This document shows positions 45,922 through 54,060 of a DNA stretch of 64,000 bases, in pieces. Origin of the DNA: Portibacter marinus (GTDB taxonomy: Bacteria > Bacteroidota > Bacteroidia > Chitinophagales > Saprospiraceae); NCBI RefSeq assembly GCF_021533195.1, contig NZ_JAJNKB010000002.1, positions 838,021 through 902,020 of the forward strand, given 5' to 3'. The translations under genes and the position numbers were made by a program. Within the stretch, counting starts at the first letter, position 1. Each line of letters begins with the position of its first letter. The notes beneath the pieces are model-generated. The model ran no database searches, had not been told where the DNA came from, and saw only the letters and a program-made list of their open reading frames with translations.

Positions 45922-46092
45922 TGGGTAACATTTATATGTTAAATTAAAATGTGTTATTAAGGAGGATGAAATTTGGAATGATAAGTTTAATTGACTTTAT
46001 TTGTTAATCGACTTGAGACTTCCCCCAACAGTAATACTTTTCATGAAGAACTATCCCTAGGGATAACAGTGAACTTTTTTAAATCTATTATT

Positions 46093-46173
46093 ATGCTCGT
46101 ATTATACCTTACTGTGTTTTTATTAGGATTGAGTCTGATTGTGAATTTCGCATTGAAATACTCACAGAAGTAG
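46093..46173 (+). CDS. Possible 26-residue hydrophobic micropeptide
   Basis: Frame from ATG 46093 encodes one membrane helix (MLVLYLTVFLLGLSLIVNFA) with a KYSQK end, the charge pattern of a small membrane peptide. It lies downstream of a good promoter match. No ribosome-binding site is visible and no neighbour is translationally linked, so it may equally be chance in AT-rich DNA. Confidence 0.25.
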   Translation: MLVLYLTVFLLGLSLIVNFALKYSQK

Positions 46174-46303
46174 GACAATTCAACATATTGGAAGAGAGGA
46201 AATCTGGAAATCACCTTTCTAATACAATCAAAAGTTACCAACTTTAAAGGATACTCGACCCACTCAAAGAAAGGAGTCGTAAAGGCTTTATTAGCTTCAG
46301 ACT

Positions 46304-46516
46304 TTAAGCGCCTTTGACTTCAGGCATCTTGCATTCTTCATCAGGCTTACGTCCACAAACTGTGCATTCGCCTATCTCACTTTTAAGCATCGGATTGTTT
46401 GTTGCGCATGTCCCTCTAAATTCATTGCCTGTTACCACGTGACGGAGATTAATCAGCAGGAATGAAATTCCAAATACTCCGAAAATGATTAGCATCGTAT
46501 ATAATAATTCACTCAT
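46304..46516 (-). CDS. Small Cys-rich membrane protein, NqrM-like
   Basis: 70 residues: one N-terminal membrane helix (about 6-24), a short basic linker, then a cysteine cluster C37, C51, C54 and C62, with GTCATNNPML and ECTVCG. The plan (one helix plus clustered cysteines facing one side) resembles NqrM, the small maturation factor thought to deliver iron to Na+-translocating NADH:quinone reductase, and similar proteins are common in Bacteroidota. No nqr gene is in this window, so the link is tentative. Divergent from mazG with 77 bp between starts. Confidence 0.6.
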   Translation of the reverse strand: MSELLYTMLIIFGVFGISFLLINLRHVVTGNEFRGTCATNNPMLKSEIGECTVCGRKPDEECKMPEVKGA

Positions 46517-46593
46517 GTCTTCTTCTATTTCTTATAAGTATAACGATATTCACACATGCAAAGTTTGTTAAAAATCACTTAATAACCAGATTA

Positions 46594-47340
46594 ATGGAAG
46601 AAAAACTGAAGGCTTTCAGCAGATTACTGAATATAATGGACGATCTTCGGGAGAAATGCCCGTGGGACAGAAAGCAAACATTGACATCCCTTCGAAACTT
46701 GACCATTGAAGAAACTTACGAACTTGCTGACGCCATTCTTAACAATGATCTGGATGAGGTAAAGGAGGAAATAGGAGATATCATGTTGCATATGGTATTT
46801 TATGCTAAAATTGCGGATGAAAAAGGAGCCTGGGACATTGCAGATGCACTCAATGCGGTTTGTGAAAAACTCATTCACAGACATCCACACATCTATGGAG
46901 ATGTGAAGGTCAGAGATGAGCAAGAAGTCAAAGCAAATTGGGAAAAATTGAAAATGAAGGAAGGTAAGAAATCAGTTTTATCTGGAGTACCTCAATCACT
47001 CCCAGCCATGGTTAAAGCCTACAGAATGCAAGAAAAGACAAAACAGGTAGGATTCGAATGGGAAAACTCAGATCAGGTGTGGGAAAAAGTAGAAGAAGAA
47101 ATTCAGGAATTTCGACAAGCTAAATCAGTAAGTGATAAAGAAGAAGAGTTTGGAGATGTGCTTTTTTCCTTAATCAATTATGCCAGATTTGAAGGAATCG
47201 ATCCTGAAACAGCTCTGGAAAAAGTAAATCGAAAGTTTAAGAAGAGATTTGAATTCATAGAAAAAAACGCTTCTAAACCTCTGGAAAATATGACGCTGGA
47301 GGAAATGGATGAATTGTGGGTGAGGGCTAAGAGAAAGTAA
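46594..47340 (+). CDS. mazG: Nucleoside triphosphate pyrophosphohydrolase MazG
   Basis: 248 residues with two all-alpha NTP-pyrophosphatase domains. The first shows the CPWDRKQTLTSLRNLTIEE signature and the E-E-x-x-E metal-binding helix (EETYELADAI), with a partner acidic helix DEVKEEIGDIM. The second repeats E-E-I-Q-E-F and EEEFGDVLFSL. It hydrolyses (d)NTPs to monophosphates and pyrophosphate, as housekeeping or in lowering ppGpp under stress. Length and motifs match the bacterial enzyme. Transcribed alone; the next gene begins 29 nt on. Confidence 0.95.
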   Translation: MEEKLKAFSRLLNIMDDLREKCPWDRKQTLTSLRNLTIEETYELADAILNNDLDEVKEEIGDIMLHMVFYAKIADEKGAWDIADALNAVCEKLIHRHPHIYGDVKVRDEQEVKANWEKLKMKEGKKSVLSGVPQSLPAMVKAYRMQEKTKQVGFEWENSDQVWEKVEEEIQEFRQAKSVSDKEEEFGDVLFSLINYARFEGIDPETALEKVNRKFKKRFEFIEKNASKPLENMTLEEMDELWVRAKRK

Positions 47341-47369
47341 TTCGTCATACTTATATACCCAATTAACGC

Positions 47370-50300
47370 ATGAAGTACATTTATTTATTTTTAGCTCTAT
47401 TAGTAGGTTTTAATCTATCTTCTCAAAATTGGTTGCTGGACCAGCCTGTTAATATTCGAAGTACGGGAGAACGAAAGATAGTTCCTGACCAATTTCTATT
47501 GGCGCGGGTAAATAATGACGAGCTTAGGCTGATCTTAGAAGGTGCGCCAAATGAATTGCAAAATTACAGAAATCCAGGTGTAAAACTACGAGTGATGATA
47601 TCAAATGGTACCATAGATGAATTTGAAGTGTATGAATATTCAATGCTTGAGCCTGCCTTAGCAGCAAAGTTTCCTGAGTTTAAGACCTTTGTTGGCAAAT
47701 CCAGTACTGATGATTTCAGAACCATAAGGATAGACCAAACCACGAATGGTTTTCGTGCTGTTATTGCTGATTTGAATGGAAGAACATACATCGATCCTTA
47801 TCAGCAGGGTGATGTGAATACGCGCATTATCTACAAAAGAGCTGGTTTAAGGCAAAGCGATTCCTGGATATGTGAAACTGATGCGCCTAAAATTGAATTG
47901 CCTACTACTCTTGAACAAAGGTTTGCAGGTGACTGCAGCTTACGTACTTACAGACTAGCAGTAGCGGCAACGGGCGAATACACAGCATTTCATGGAGGTA
48001 CCGTTGCTGCTGCCCAGGCAGAAATCGTGACGGCCATTAACAGAGTCAATCAAATATACGAGCAAGATTTGACCGTGCGATTAATATTGATCGGCAATAA
48101 TTCAAGTGTGATATATACTAATTCCAACTCAGATCCTTATACCAACTCAGACGGATTTGCAATGTTGGATGAAAACCAAAGCAATCTTGATGCTGAAATC
48201 GGATCTGATAACTATGATATCGGCCATGTTTTTTCGACTGGAGGGGGAGGAGTAGCAGCTTTGGGTTCTATTTGCAATCAATTTACGAAAGGTCAAGGTG
48301 TGACAGGATTAGGTTCTCCAACGGGAGATCCCTTTTATATTGATTTTGTATGTCATGAAATCGGTCATCAGTTTGGTGGACCTCATACTTTTAATAGTAC
48401 CACAGGTAGTTGTGGTGGAGGCAATAAAAGCAATGCGAATTCTTTTGAACCGGGCAGTGGTACTACGATTATGGCTTATGCAGGTATTTGTGGAAATGAA
48501 AATGTTCAGAATAATTCAGATCCTTATTTTCACTCTAAGAGTATCGAGCTCATGGTGAGTGAAATATTATCAAACAATTGTCATTCGACAATTACATTTA
48601 TCAACAATGCACCACAGGTCAGTGTCCTGATAGATAAAACAGTGCCCAGGTCTACATACTTATTATTGGATGCGCAAGCTACTGATCCAGACGGTGATCC
48701 AATAACCTATTGCTGGGAACAAATTGACATAGGCGGCACCAATGATGATTTGCCAGCTCCATCAAATACAGTAGGCCCCCTCTTCAGATCGCTACCACCT
48801 GTTGCCAATTCTTCGCGCTTTTTGCCAAGTATTGATAACATTATCAATAATTCAAGCGACCCATGGGAAGTATTGCCCGATGTCTCTCGGACCATGAATT
48901 TCAGAGTAACGGTTAGAGATCATGCTTTGCAACCGGGATGCACCGAAGAGAGAGATATTGAAATTACAGTTGATGGTAACTCTGGGCCTTTTGTCGTCAA
49001 TAGCAATTCAATTCCTGCGACGGTGAAAGAAGGTCAAAATTTGACCATTAACTGGGAGGTGGCAGGGACTGACCTTGCACCGGTGAGTTGTAGCAACGTC
49101 GACATTTTTCTAAGTACAGATGGAGGTTTGACTTATCCCACATCGATTGTGTCAGGCACAGACAATGACGGCACCGAAAGTATAATCATACCAGCAGGGT
49201 TGTCTACTTCGGCACGAATCATGATCAAGTGCTCCGATAATATCTTCTTTGATATCAATGACAGCAACTTTACCATTGAAGAGGGAAATAATGGTTTCAC
49301 CCTTGAACTGGATCCTATTTCCTTAGTGACCTGCGCTGATCAGAGTGCGACTTTTAACATCAATTCTTTCGAGACGGGTACGTTTACCACACCCATAAAT
49401 CTATCTGTAACGGGTGTGCCGTCAGGAGCCAATGTTGCGTATTCTGCAAACCCGATCGTTGCCGGTAATTCATCGACAGTGACGATCAGTAATCTCGGTG
49501 CCAATCAGGGTACTTTTACCCTTGACGTTGTCGGTGCAGCAGGCTCTGTTGTGAGGACCAAAAATTTTGATTTGGAATTAGTGCAACCTACCATTTTTCC
49601 TGGACTGATTTCACCATCAGATGGTGCCAACAATGTTAGCTTAACTCCAACACTTTCCTGGACTATTGGCTCAAACGCCTTGGGATACGAATACGAAATC
49701 AGCACCCAACCTAATGGAAACAATGTGATAGCGACGGGTACTTCAACAAGCAACATGATTGACTTATCGACAGCGTTGTCTGAATTGACCACTTACTACT
49801 GGAGGGTAAGATCTTTCAACGATTGTGGGCAATCGTCCTATTCGTCAGAATACAGCTTTACCACTAAGGAAATTAATGAAGTGTGCCAAAGTTTTATGGC
49901 CACCGGACTGCCTATCAATATCATTGATGCCACAACGACTGAACCTAGCCAAACCAATTCCTTCCTTACAATTAGTGGTTTAAGTGGAAATATTCTGGAT
50001 GTCGATGTGATTAATTTGAATGGAACTCATACTTATGTGGGTGATTTGTTAATGGCCATTTTCTCACCTAATGGCAATGCGACCCAGGTTAATTTATTTA
50101 ACAATATATGTGAATCAGACAATGATTTTGATCTGGGTTTTGATGATGAAGCCGCCTCAGATAATATTCCTTGTCCACCTACAGACGGTATTAGCTACAG
50201 ACCGATTACTGCTCTGTCTACGTGGGATGGTCAGGATCCCAATGGTTCATGGCAACTGGCCATCTTAGATCAAGCGAACCAGGACAGCGGAACCTTAAAT

Positions 50301-50618
50301 TCATGGAGTCTGAGAATATGTATTGATCAAGAGGTCGTTTGTAATCTGAATGTAACTGTGACTACTGCAACCGGACCCGGATCACTGCTCAGTGCTTTAG
50401 AATGTGCACAAAATGGTGATATCATTACACTGGATGCCTCTCTTAGTGGTCAGAATATTGATCTGGGAGCCAATAAGATGATTATTGAAAAAGACATTAC
50501 AATTGAGTCTAATCCCTCGAACGATATAGGCATCACTTATTCAGGAACTGGACCAGCACTTGAAATCAAAGCAGGCGGAAAAATGACGATGAAAGGCGCA
50601 AAAATTAATCAGAATTAG
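47370..50618 (+). CDS. Secreted reprolysin-like metalloprotease with fibronectin-III and P domains
   Basis: 1082 residues. Signal peptide (about 18), prodomain, and metzincin domain with H329-E-I-G-H333 and H339 in VCHEIGHQFGGPHTFN and a GTTIMAYAG Met-turn. Cadherin/Ig-like and fibronectin type III modules follow (about 420-830). A proprotein-convertase P domain sits near residues 845-990 (ILDVDVINLNGTHTYVGDL, DPNGSWQLAILDQ). The C-terminus starts a beta-helix-like region (GPGSLLSALECAQNGD) and stops at GAKINQN without a T9SS sorting domain, unlike most relatives of this build, so it may be truncated or use another route. Confidence 0.88.
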   Translation: MKYIYLFLALLVGFNLSSQNWLLDQPVNIRSTGERKIVPDQFLLARVNNDELRLILEGAPNELQNYRNPGVKLRVMISNGTIDEFEVYEYSMLEPALAAKFPEFKTFVGKSSTDDFRTIRIDQTTNGFRAVIADLNGRTYIDPYQQGDVNTRIIYKRAGLRQSDSWICETDAPKIELPTTLEQRFAGDCSLRTYRLAVAATGEYTAFHGGTVAAAQAEIVTAINRVNQIYEQDLTVRLILIGNNSSVIYTNSNSDPYTNSDGFAMLDENQSNLDAEIGSDNYDIGHVFSTGGGGVAALGSICNQFTKGQGVTGLGSPTGDPFYIDFVCHEIGHQFGGPHTFNSTTGSCGGGNKSNANSFEPGSGTTIMAYAGICGNENVQNNSDPYFHSKSIELMVSEILSNNCHSTITFINNAPQVSVLIDKTVPRSTYLLLDAQATDPDGDPITYCWEQIDIGGTNDDLPAPSNTVGPLFRSLPPVANSSRFLPSIDNIINNSSDPWEVLPDVSRTMNFRVTVRDHALQPGCTEERDIEITVDGNSGPFVVNSNSIPATVKEGQNLTINWEVAGTDLAPVSCSNVDIFLSTDGGLTYPTSIVSGTDNDGTESIIIPAGLSTSARIMIKCSDNIFFDINDSNFTIEEGNNGFTLELDPISLVTCADQSATFNINSFETGTFTTPINLSVTGVPSGANVAYSANPIVAGNSSTVTISNLGANQGTFTLDVVGAAGSVVRTKNFDLELVQPTIFPGLISPSDGANNVSLTPTLSWTIGSNALGYEYEISTQPNGNNVIATGTSTSNMIDLSTALSELTTYYWRVRSFNDCGQSSYSSEYSFTTKEINEVCQSFMATGLPINIIDATTTEPSQTNSFLTISGLSGNILDVDVINLNGTHTYVGDLLMAIFSPNGNATQVNLFNNICESDNDFDLGFDDEAASDNIPCPPTDGISYRPITALSTWDGQDPNGSWQLAILDQANQDSGTLNSWSLRICIDQEVVCNLNVTVTTATGPGSLLSALECAQNGDIITLDASLSGQNIDLGANKMIIEKDITIESNPSNDIGITYSGTGPALEIKAGGKMTMKGAKINQN

Positions 50619-50668
50619 GGTAAATATCCGCTGGCCTACAGTTATTACAGAACTTTGCAGGGCTTGTC

Positions 50669-50702
50669 TTGTTTCCATCAATGAAGATAATTTATATATT
50701 TG
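50669..50702 (+). promoter_or_regulatory. Candidate promoter at the ArsR start
   Basis: TTG (50669-50671), 23 nt, then TATATTTG (50695-50702), a perfect -7 box. Only three bases separate the box from the ATG at 50706, so the mRNA would lack a leader. Confidence 0.5.
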
Positions 50703-50705
50703 TAT

Positions 50706-51023
50706 ATGGCAGAGAATAAACTTTTAGTAAACGAAAGCGAAGCGGAAAAGCTAGAACGCATTGCATATATACTGAAAACCATAGCACATCCGGTAAGACT
50801 GGGCATCATTCATTTGCTGGAGCAACATGCCCGACTATCTGTGACAGAAATTTGTGAACATCTTGATACTGAGCAATCTTTGACTTCCCATCACCTGCAG
50901 AACATGCGCTTGAAAGGTCTATTGTCTGTCAAAAGAGATGGAAGATCCATGTTATATTCTCTTAAAGAACGGGATGTTTCATTGATCATTGAATGCCTGG
51001 AGAATTGCAATTGCAATATGTGA
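50706..51023 (+). CDS. ArsR-family winged-helix transcriptional regulator
   Basis: 105 residues. The winged helix covers residues 15-95: LKTIAHPVRLGIIHLLEQH, the recognition region EQSLTSHHLQNMRLKGLL, and the wing VKRDGRSMLYSL. The tail ENCNCNM carries two cysteines that could bind a metal, and a His pair precedes the recognition helix. The ATG at 50706 is the only sensible start. The DUF983 gene starts 4 nt after its stop and DUF7009 overlaps that, so the regulator likely controls its own three-gene operon. Metal or redox sensing is inferred. Confidence 0.88.
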   Translation: MAENKLLVNESEAEKLERIAYILKTIAHPVRLGIIHLLEQHARLSVTEICEHLDTEQSLTSHHLQNMRLKGLLSVKRDGRSMLYSLKERDVSLIIECLENCNCNM

Positions 51024-51027
51024 ATTG

Positions 51028-51393
51028 ATGAACAAACTGAAAAGTATTTTTCAATACAAGTGCCCTCGCTGCCACCAATCCAAACTCTTTAAAGAACCTT
51101 TTAACATATCCAAACCACTGGATATGAATGAATCATGTGAACATTGCGGGCAAAAATTTGAACCTGAACCTGGATTTTATTATGGCGCCATGTTTATCTC
51201 TTACATTCTATCCGGATGGATTTTTGTAGGAACCGCACTATTGCTTGTGTTTGCTTCTGGATGGTCTATTGAAGCCGCCATGGGCATCGTAATTGTTATA
51301 GCAGTAGTGACTTTTTTTAAATTACTTAGACTTTCCAGGTCTTTATGGATACATCTTATTGTCAAATATGACCCTGATAAATCAAAAACATGA
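51028..51393 (+). CDS. DUF983 zinc-ribbon membrane protein
   Basis: 121 residues from the ATG at 51028 (the frame is open further upstream inside arsR, but that start would overlap it). An N-terminal zinc ribbon has C-P-R-C and C-E-H-C pairs (residues about 12-45), then the EPGFYYGAMFISY family signature, and two membrane helices. DUF983 proteins are often near cytochrome oxidase or heme genes and their function is unknown. Here it is coupled to an ArsR regulator 4 nt upstream and a DUF7009 gene overlapping by 4 nt. Confidence 0.88.
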   Translation: MNKLKSIFQYKCPRCHQSKLFKEPFNISKPLDMNESCEHCGQKFEPEPGFYYGAMFISYILSGWIFVGTALLLVFASGWSIEAAMGIVIVIAVVTFFKLLRLSRSLWIHLIVKYDPDKSKT

Positions 51394-51740
51394 AAATCAG
51401 AATTCTAAATAATAGCATTAGGTTCAGAATGTCCAGAACTGAAATGTCTGCTCTTGAAAATGGTTATGAAGTAAGTTCTGTGACCCATTTTCTGAAGGAA
51501 TCATTGATGGTGGTGGTCCGCACCGTTCATTCTGAATCCAGCATCGACCTCTATAAAAATAAGATCACGCTGTCACTCGAAAAAGACGCTGTGATTTCAC
51601 TCAATGCAGATGAAAACCATATCAGCCATAGATTTTCGCAGGGAGAACTCAGTGTCTTGTTTGAAAAAGATTTTAAATGCCTAACAGAAAGAGCAGAAGA
51701 CGAATCCGAATTATATCCAAATCCACTGAAGTCACATTAA
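51390..51740 (+). CDS. DUF7009-like small cytoplasmic protein
   Basis: 116 residues opening with MKIRILNNSIRFRMSRTE, the typical start of DUF7009-type proteins, followed by alternating beta-strands and a tail rich in acidic residues. No catalytic motif, membrane helix or signal peptide is visible. The four-base overlap with the DUF983 gene marks it as the third gene of the ArsR operon. Function unknown. Confidence 0.75.
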   Translation: MKIRILNNSIRFRMSRTEMSALENGYEVSSVTHFLKESLMVVVRTVHSESSIDLYKNKITLSLEKDAVISLNADENHISHRFSQGELSVLFEKDFKCLTERAEDESELYPNPLKSH

Positions 51741-51817
51741 TTTGTAGGGACCTGATCGGAAAACCTTGATTTTATTTTGACTTATTTGTATTTTGCTCCC
51801 TACCTTAAGCTAATTGA

Positions 51818-52657
51818 ATGAAATTTTTTTTTACACTTGCTTTGATGGCCTTAAGCCTTTTATCCAACGCTCAAGTCGCCCTCAAAGCCATCTCCTACAA
51901 CATCAAATATCATGACCAGAAAGCTGAGGTAGATACATGGGATGAGCGAAAAGACGCAATGATTGTTTTTTTTCGTGATGAGATTGCAGATTTCTTTGGC
52001 CTTCAGGAAGTGTTGGAGTCACAATTGAAATTTATTGATCAGGAACTAGAACATTACAACTACATAGGCGTCGGTAGAGATGATGGAGAAAACGAAGGCG
52101 AGTTTTGCCCCATATTATATGACAGTACAGTCTGGCGACCTATCAAGCACAAGACTATTTGGTTATCGGAAACACCGAACGAAGTATCCATTGGCTGGGA
52201 CGCAGCGTGCAATCGTATTGTGACCTTTGGAATATTTGAAAATAGGGAATCAGGAGACCAGATAGCCATCTTTAATACCCATTTTGATCACAAAGGTAAA
52301 GAGGCGAAGAGGAAGAGTGTTGAATTGCTGGTGGACTTTGTCAAAAAGGAAAGCCTTGGTCTTCCCACATTGATCCTTGGAGATTTTAACCTGGAACCTA
52401 ACGGCAGTCTTTATTGGGCTTTAACCGATGATTTTCATGATACCAAATTCAAATCCTATAGTGTGCATGAAGAGCATGAGGGCACCTATAATGGATTTCA
52501 ATTGGAGGGACGTTTTAGAGATCGCATTGACTATATCTTTTTTCAAGGTGGGATTGAAGCCATTTCTTATGAGTGCCCAGATCTTCGAATAGACGGCCGT
52601 CATGTATCGGATCATTTTCCAGTAATTGCTGTTCTGCAATTGACTCCTGACGATTAA
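51818..52657 (+). CDS. Exported endonuclease/exonuclease/phosphatase (EEP) family hydrolase
   Basis: 279 residues with a signal peptide (ending SNAQ, about residue 19). EEP core motifs: SYNIKYH near the start, the metal Glu in FFGLQEVL, FNTHFDHKG, LILGDFNLEP (catalytic Asp and Asn) and the C-terminal SDHFPV. Bacteroidota have many such secreted members that act as phosphodiesterases, nucleases or sphingomyelinase-like enzymes. Substrate unknown. It stands between the ArsR operon and the DUF2911 gene, each with its own upstream space of about 80 bp. Confidence 0.9.
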   Translation: MKFFFTLALMALSLLSNAQVALKAISYNIKYHDQKAEVDTWDERKDAMIVFFRDEIADFFGLQEVLESQLKFIDQELEHYNYIGVGRDDGENEGEFCPILYDSTVWRPIKHKTIWLSETPNEVSIGWDAACNRIVTFGIFENRESGDQIAIFNTHFDHKGKEAKRKSVELLVDFVKKESLGLPTLILGDFNLEPNGSLYWALTDDFHDTKFKSYSVHEEHEGTYNGFQLEGRFRDRIDYIFFQGGIEAISYECPDLRIDGRHVSDHFPVIAVLQLTPDD

Positions 52658-52740
52658 ATACCATTTAAAGTTTTGTTATCGTAAGCATAATATTCATAAG
52701 TTCTTTTTGACTTATTTATTTTCAAAATTAAAATTCAACG

Positions 52741-53658
52741 ATGCAAAGACTTATCGGACTAATTGGACTGATATTACTGTTTTCAAATGCCGGAGTGAGT
52801 CAATACTCTAATCAACTTACACCTCAAATCTCCTCAGATAATAGTATCTCTGAAAGAATCGCTTATACGAAAATAGCCATACAGTATGGAAGTCCTAAAG
52901 TCCGAGGACGTGTAATCTGGGGTGAAATGGAAGAGTATGATCAGATATGGAGGGCTGGTGCCAATTTAGCTACCACCATATCTTTCAGTGAAGATGTGAT
53001 GGTAGAAGGACAATCATTGAAACAGGGCAGGTATGCCTTATTTGTCATTCCCAGGAAAGAAAAGGATTGGACCATCATCTTCAACAACGTCGCTGATCAA
53101 TGGGGCGCATTCAATTACGATGAGGAGCAAGACGCTTTAAGAATTGCGGTGCCGCTTATGGTTAATCCTCATGTGGAAGATCTCACCTTTGATATCGTTG
53201 CAAAGGAATTTGAAGGTGCATTTGTGACCTTGGAATGGGAAAAGATTAAATTGAGTTTTTTTGTAGAAGTCCAACACTATCAGATTTTAGAGCGAATGCT
53301 CAAGGAAGAATTGGACCTCGTGCCGGCTCATACCCAATGGGTCATTTATCTTCAGGCAGCAAATTATTTGATAGATGAAAATGCAAGGCTAGATTTGGCC
53401 GAAAAGTGGCTGAAAGAGAGTGAACGGTTATATCCAGTTTCGGGGGAGTGGAGTGGGCAATACTATCCCAAAGCATACATTTACGGTGATTTATTGTGGG
53501 CTAAAGCCAAACTGGCTGCGCTAAGAGGATCATTTGAAAAAGCGATCAACTATGCTGAAGAAATGATGGCATTGGAGGGTGATTACCCTTTCTATGATAA
53601 TGAAAAGGATTCAGAGCAAATCGATTTGCGAATCAATCATTGGAAAGCCCAAGAATGA
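52741..53658 (+). CDS. DUF2911-family exported protein
   Basis: 305 residues with a signal peptide (ending GVSQ). The DUF2911 domain (about residues 35-170) shows its signature segments: V-x-Y-G-x-P-x-x-x-G-R-x-I-W-G-like (IQYGSPKVRGRVIWG), WRAGANLATTISFSEDV, GRYALFVIPRKEKDWTII and NNVADQWGAFNY. The C-terminal half is helical with TPR-like character (about 190-290). Common in Bacteroidota, beta-sandwich, function unknown. Probably periplasmic. Confidence 0.88.
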   Translation: MQRLIGLIGLILLFSNAGVSQYSNQLTPQISSDNSISERIAYTKIAIQYGSPKVRGRVIWGEMEEYDQIWRAGANLATTISFSEDVMVEGQSLKQGRYALFVIPRKEKDWTIIFNNVADQWGAFNYDEEQDALRIAVPLMVNPHVEDLTFDIVAKEFEGAFVTLEWEKIKLSFFVEVQHYQILERMLKEELDLVPAHTQWVIYLQAANYLIDENARLDLAEKWLKESERLYPVSGEWSGQYYPKAYIYGDLLWAKAKLAALRGSFEKAINYAEEMMALEGDYPFYDNEKDSEQIDLRINHWKAQE

Positions 53659-53663
53659 ATGAT

Positions 53664-53690
53664 TTTGTTCATGAAGTTTAATTATATTTG
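53664..53690 (+). promoter_or_regulatory. Candidate promoter at the rhodanese start
   Basis: TTTG (53664-53667), 15 nt, TATATTTG (53683-53690). The perfect -7 box ends 4 nt before the ATG at 53695, again implying a leaderless transcript. It lies just past the stop of the DUF2911 gene. Confidence 0.5.
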
Positions 53691-53694
53691 AAAT

Positions 53695-54060
53695 ATGCTG
53701 GAGAAAAATAAGGAGCCCGAAATTTGTGAAGTGCCACGATGGCAAATGATTAAAGCCACACTGAACAATCTGGACTACAAGGCTTTCATTGACGCTGCAA
53801 AAAAGGATGAACATAGCGTGATAATAGATGTCAGAACACAGGCAGAGCATGAATTAGATCACATTCCTGGTTCAAAGGTAATGGACTACCTAGACCGCGA
53901 CCTTGCCAGTAAAATGGAGACACTGGACAAAGACAAAAGCTATTATATCTATTGTCGGACCGGTCGACGAAGTCTTCGGGTATGTGTAATCCTGAAAAAT
54001 CTTGGTTTTGAAAGCGTTTACAATTTGGAAGACGGCATCGTTTCTCGTCCCCAGACCTGA
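53695..54060 (+). CDS. Single-domain rhodanese-like protein
   Basis: 121 residues, no signal peptide. After a 20-residue N-terminal stretch the rhodanese fold runs to the end, with the active-site loop YYIYCRTGRRS (Cys at 87), the VIIDVRTQAEHELDHIPGS entry motif and the final LEDGI strand. Sulfurtransferase or persulfide carrier in the cytoplasm; partner unknown. Its last 43 nt overlap the end of the convergent plsC-like gene, so both stops lie inside the other frame. Confidence 0.88.
   Translation: MLEKNKEPEICEVPRWQMIKATLNNLDYKAFIDAAKKDEHSVIIDVRTQAEHELDHIPGSKVMDYLDRDLASKMETLDKDKSYYIYCRTGRRSLRVCVILKNLGFESVYNLEDGIVSRPQT

Larger units (their letters stand above)
45617..46303. other. Long intergenic region with a promoter and only tiny ORFs
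   Basis: 687 bp between the PIG-L gene and the NqrM-like gene, both on the minus strand. No protein of normal size is credible on either strand and no tRNA or rRNA is seen. A strong promoter match on the plus strand (45892-45921) would start a transcript near 45927 running over an AAGGAGG stretch, a 13-codon frame (45966-46007) and a 26-codon hydrophobic frame (46093-46173). A small RNA or a micropeptide locus is possible. Confidence 0.45.

Noticed and set aside
46057..46069. CTAGGGATAACAG, similar to a conserved 23S rRNA stretch and to part of a homing-endonuclease site
   Set aside because: Only 13 bases match and no rRNA-like sequence or endonuclease gene surrounds it; treated as chance.
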